A stretch of 64,000 nucleotides of DNA from Melastoma dodecandrum (lineage: Eukaryota > Streptophyta > Magnoliopsida > Myrtales > Melastomataceae). The stretch lies in the NCBI GenBank assembly GCA_029817715.1, contig JARUPY010000539.1, positions 1,773,501 through 1,837,500 on the forward strand. The letters are read 5' to 3'. The position numbers and the translations under genes are program-made. This document shows, piece after piece, positions 61,711 through 64,000 of the stretch (the first letter of the stretch is position 1; the number at the start of each line of letters is the position of its first letter). The notes beneath the pieces are model-generated. The model saw only the letters and a program-made list of their open reading frames with translations. It was not told the origin of the DNA and did not search any database.

Positions 61711-62789
61711 CTACATAAGCCAATAAGTAAGGCCAACTTCACTTTGTCCATAGTGAAATCAGTCTTACAAAGACCGACTTTCTTCATGATCAAAGTCAAC
61801 CTTTGTAAAACAAATTTTTCAATGTTAGTTGAGGAATTTTTAAACTTATCAAGTTATTTGACGAAATAGTTTGGGTGACAAAGCTCCTTGTCGTGGGAGG
61901 TAGGGAGAGGTATGTTTCAAGATCATTTCGGTGAAATATCGCGAATTAGTAATTCGAATTCGGCCAAAATCAAGTTCATTTTAAAAACAGCGCCCCGTTT
62001 TATAAAATATTTCCCGTCAAACAACAAAGCTCGAGTGGAGATTAAGAATTATCTCTCTTACAATTCCATTAACCGCATTTCATGGCGCTGATTGGAAGTT
62101 CCCGCAACTAAAAGGGAAGGGGGGGGGGTGGGGGGGCAATACGGCTAAGGGTCCTCCCCCTAGTCCCATGCAGAGGAAATGGTCAACAATAATACAAATC
62201 AAACATCATCACCCCAATCTCCTCTTATAATATAATTAAAAAGAAAGATGTATAACCCGATTAATTAGATAATCCCAACCCAATCACAGGAATTACAAAG
62301 TTTCCAAAATTTTTCTTTCCTACCAAAAATATAGGGCCTACAAAAGTAAAAATTGATTTAACCAAACACCCTGTAACATGTGTTACACCGCACACCATCA
62401 GAGGGGGAAAACAAATAATTCTACAATGTCTCACCCAACCCCTCCCACCCCCCCAAAAAAAAACGAAAAGGAAAGAAAAAATAATGGGTCAAAATTTATT
62501 AATATCGAAAGCTAAAAAAATGTTGTAGAAATCTCTCTTAATCCTCTCTACATATACTGACCAGGGGATTTTTATCTAACCGCTGTCAGAAGCTATAACA
62601 CCGATTCAGTAAAAAGAGGACTCTAGTATTTAAAATAAAGGCCGAATAAAGAAAGCCTGCAGCCGCAACACCCACCTCTGGAGGAGGAGGAGGAGGAGGC
62701 ATCCCCTTCTGTTAGCTATCTTAACCCATCTCAGATTACAAACAAGAAAAAGATCACCATCCACATCTCACCACCTTCTCCTTCTAAAA

Positions 62790-64000
62790 CTATCTCACGG
62801 ACTGCCTCGTCTTGATCATACGCTTCAATGTTGCCAACCAGAAGTTGCACTCGTCCCACTCGCTGGTGGTGAGTTGAACCTAACGTAAATCCAAGCATTA
62901 ATATTTCGAGCTAAACGTCCGCTATTCGACCGGTTCCATGCAATGATGATTCAGCTTTTTCACATGGGTAACAGAATGAGCACCTGTATCTGAAGTGCGG
63001 TGCTGAAGTCACCCCTGTCCAGAGCTTGACATAGTTGAGCAAGCTTGTCGGCAGCATTCTTCGATATGTCCCCACTATTTAGCTTTACAAACAAGGCACC
63101 AATCTTCCTCGAATTGTCCTCAATCTCACGCTTCTTGGCAGGATTCGCACGTGCTCCCCCCAACACTTCCGATGACTCGTTGAAGAGTCTGGTCAATGTA
63201 ACTATGACATTCTTTTGATGCGCTGAAGGATGTTTACAAGCTGAATTAGGACAGAGAAAAGAATACCAATGGCACATGAAGGGAAGCAATTATGTGCATG
63301 CAAGTTCGACAAATTCTCCGTGACTGCTGTGACCTAAGCTTCTAGCCATCAACGAACAGGCAGTCACCCTTCCTCACCATTTTGCACAGTAATCATTCTT
63401 ATAAGTTGCAAGAGGAAGCGAGATCAAGGCAATGGAGACAGGAAGGCATGCAATGTGATTTGTAAAGTTCACCAATCAATAAAAAGGAATTGCTACCCAT
63501 TCTGGTCAAAGAAGCATCCTGAAATAAAACTCTCACCAGGAACTTTGGAAGTATCTGCTGTCTGCACCGTAGGTGGAGCAGCAGCAGGAGGGACAACAGG
63601 CTGTACTGGTGCTGGCTGACGTGGACTAGGTGGTTGCTTGACAGGCATTGGGACCACTCCTGGATTTGTTACTGGCGTAAACCCTCTTATTGGTGGCTGT
63701 GCCATGGCTTGGGGCATTTTTGGGCCTGGAACAGGGGTAGCTTGTGAAGCAAATTGTCCAAGTGAACCAGGACCAGGAGTCACAGATTGAAAAGGAGGAC
63801 TTGTGGTACCCTGTTCAATCAACATATGTAACCATAGCTCCGACTGACACATAAAGAATTGCATCATGACGCTGTGAACGTAAGCATACCGGATATAACT
63901 GAGAACCTAGTGTAGACGGCTGAAATTGTTCAAAGCTTCTCGGCACTGGAGGGGCAGGCACGAAAGTTGTCACAGGTGGCTGATTGGGAGCTGGAGGTTG
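62790..64000 (-). CDS. SEC31B: COPII coat protein SEC31, C-terminal part, runs off the right edge
   Basis: Outer-coat subunit of COPII vesicles budding from the endoplasmic reticulum. Exons on the minus strand: beyond 64000 to 63890, 63810-63537, 63222-62984 and 62879-62790. They join in frame. The upstream two encode a Pro/Gln/Val-rich linker ([19 protein letters not shown]) typical of SEC31. The last two give the conserved C-terminal helical domain: [51 protein letters not shown] and [17 protein letters not shown], ending KTRQSVR. The N-terminal WD40 domain is outside the window. Symbol given by resemblance to Arabidopsis SEC31B. Confidence 0.92.

Larger units (their letters stand above)
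60227..62789. other. Intergenic region with homopolymers and retroelement-like DNA
   Basis: No coding gene. Poly-C run 60331-60350 lies just after the kinase stop; poly-G runs lie at 62119-62136. The middle part is annotated separately as LTR-like. AT-rich sequence between 62200 and 62700 shows nothing recognisable. Confidence 0.45.

Overview
This window is nuclear DNA of a flowering plant. Every recognisable gene is a plant-type, mostly intron-containing homologue: Aquarius/EMB2765, PICBP-like, SCL3, JINGUBANG, UBP24, cytokinin oxidase, pheophytinase, a CCCH-RRM protein and SEC31. Introns are short to medium, splice sites are almost all GT-AG, and the intergenic DNA is AT-rich with retroelement debris and unusually many long poly-C/poly-G runs. 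The species cannot be named from the sequence. Exon borders below come from reading splice consensus and frame continuity together; for all spliced genes except AQR and SEC31, which run off the window edges, the exons add up to an intact reading frame.

Layout. 0-8 kb: AQR (5' part, minus) is head-to-head with a calmodulin-binding PICBP-like gene (plus) that has a frame break just before its conserved C-terminal domain; a four-exon YAE1 gene (minus) follows tail-to-tail. 8-17 kb: mostly non-coding, with the single-exon GRAS gene SCL3 (minus), a ~70-bp poly-C tract upstream of it and a ~1.94-kb probable solo LTR flanked by the direct repeat GACTC. 17-28 kb: JGB (plus), UBP24 (minus), a GT92 glycosyltransferase (plus, sharing a divergent promoter with UBP24) and a small HCF153-like plastid protein (plus). 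28-33 kb: gene-poor, with one decayed coding fragment. 33-35.3 kb: a five-exon cytokinin dehydrogenase whose FAD-linking histidine codon reads glutamine. 35.8-42.3 kb: a broken, internally inverted endogenous pararetrovirus (Caulimoviridae-like) with tandem repeats at one end. 43.7-49.3 kb: a conserved plant gene of unknown function (plus) and a CCCH-RRM gene (minus) with a GC-AG intron. 49.3-54.7 kb: AT-rich intergenic DNA. 54.7-60.2 kb: pheophytinase (PPH), a small unknown gene and a receptor-like cytoplasmic kinase (all plus). 60.2-62.8 kb: retroelement-like DNA. 62.8-64 kb: the 3' end of SEC31 (minus).

The genes do not form a pathway cluster; this is an ordinary plant gene neighbourhood of unrelated housekeeping and regulatory genes. 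I found no convincing novel multi-gene system. The observations most worth checking are the CKX cofactor-site substitution, the PICBP frame break, the rearranged viral insertion, the solo LTR and the GC-AG intron.
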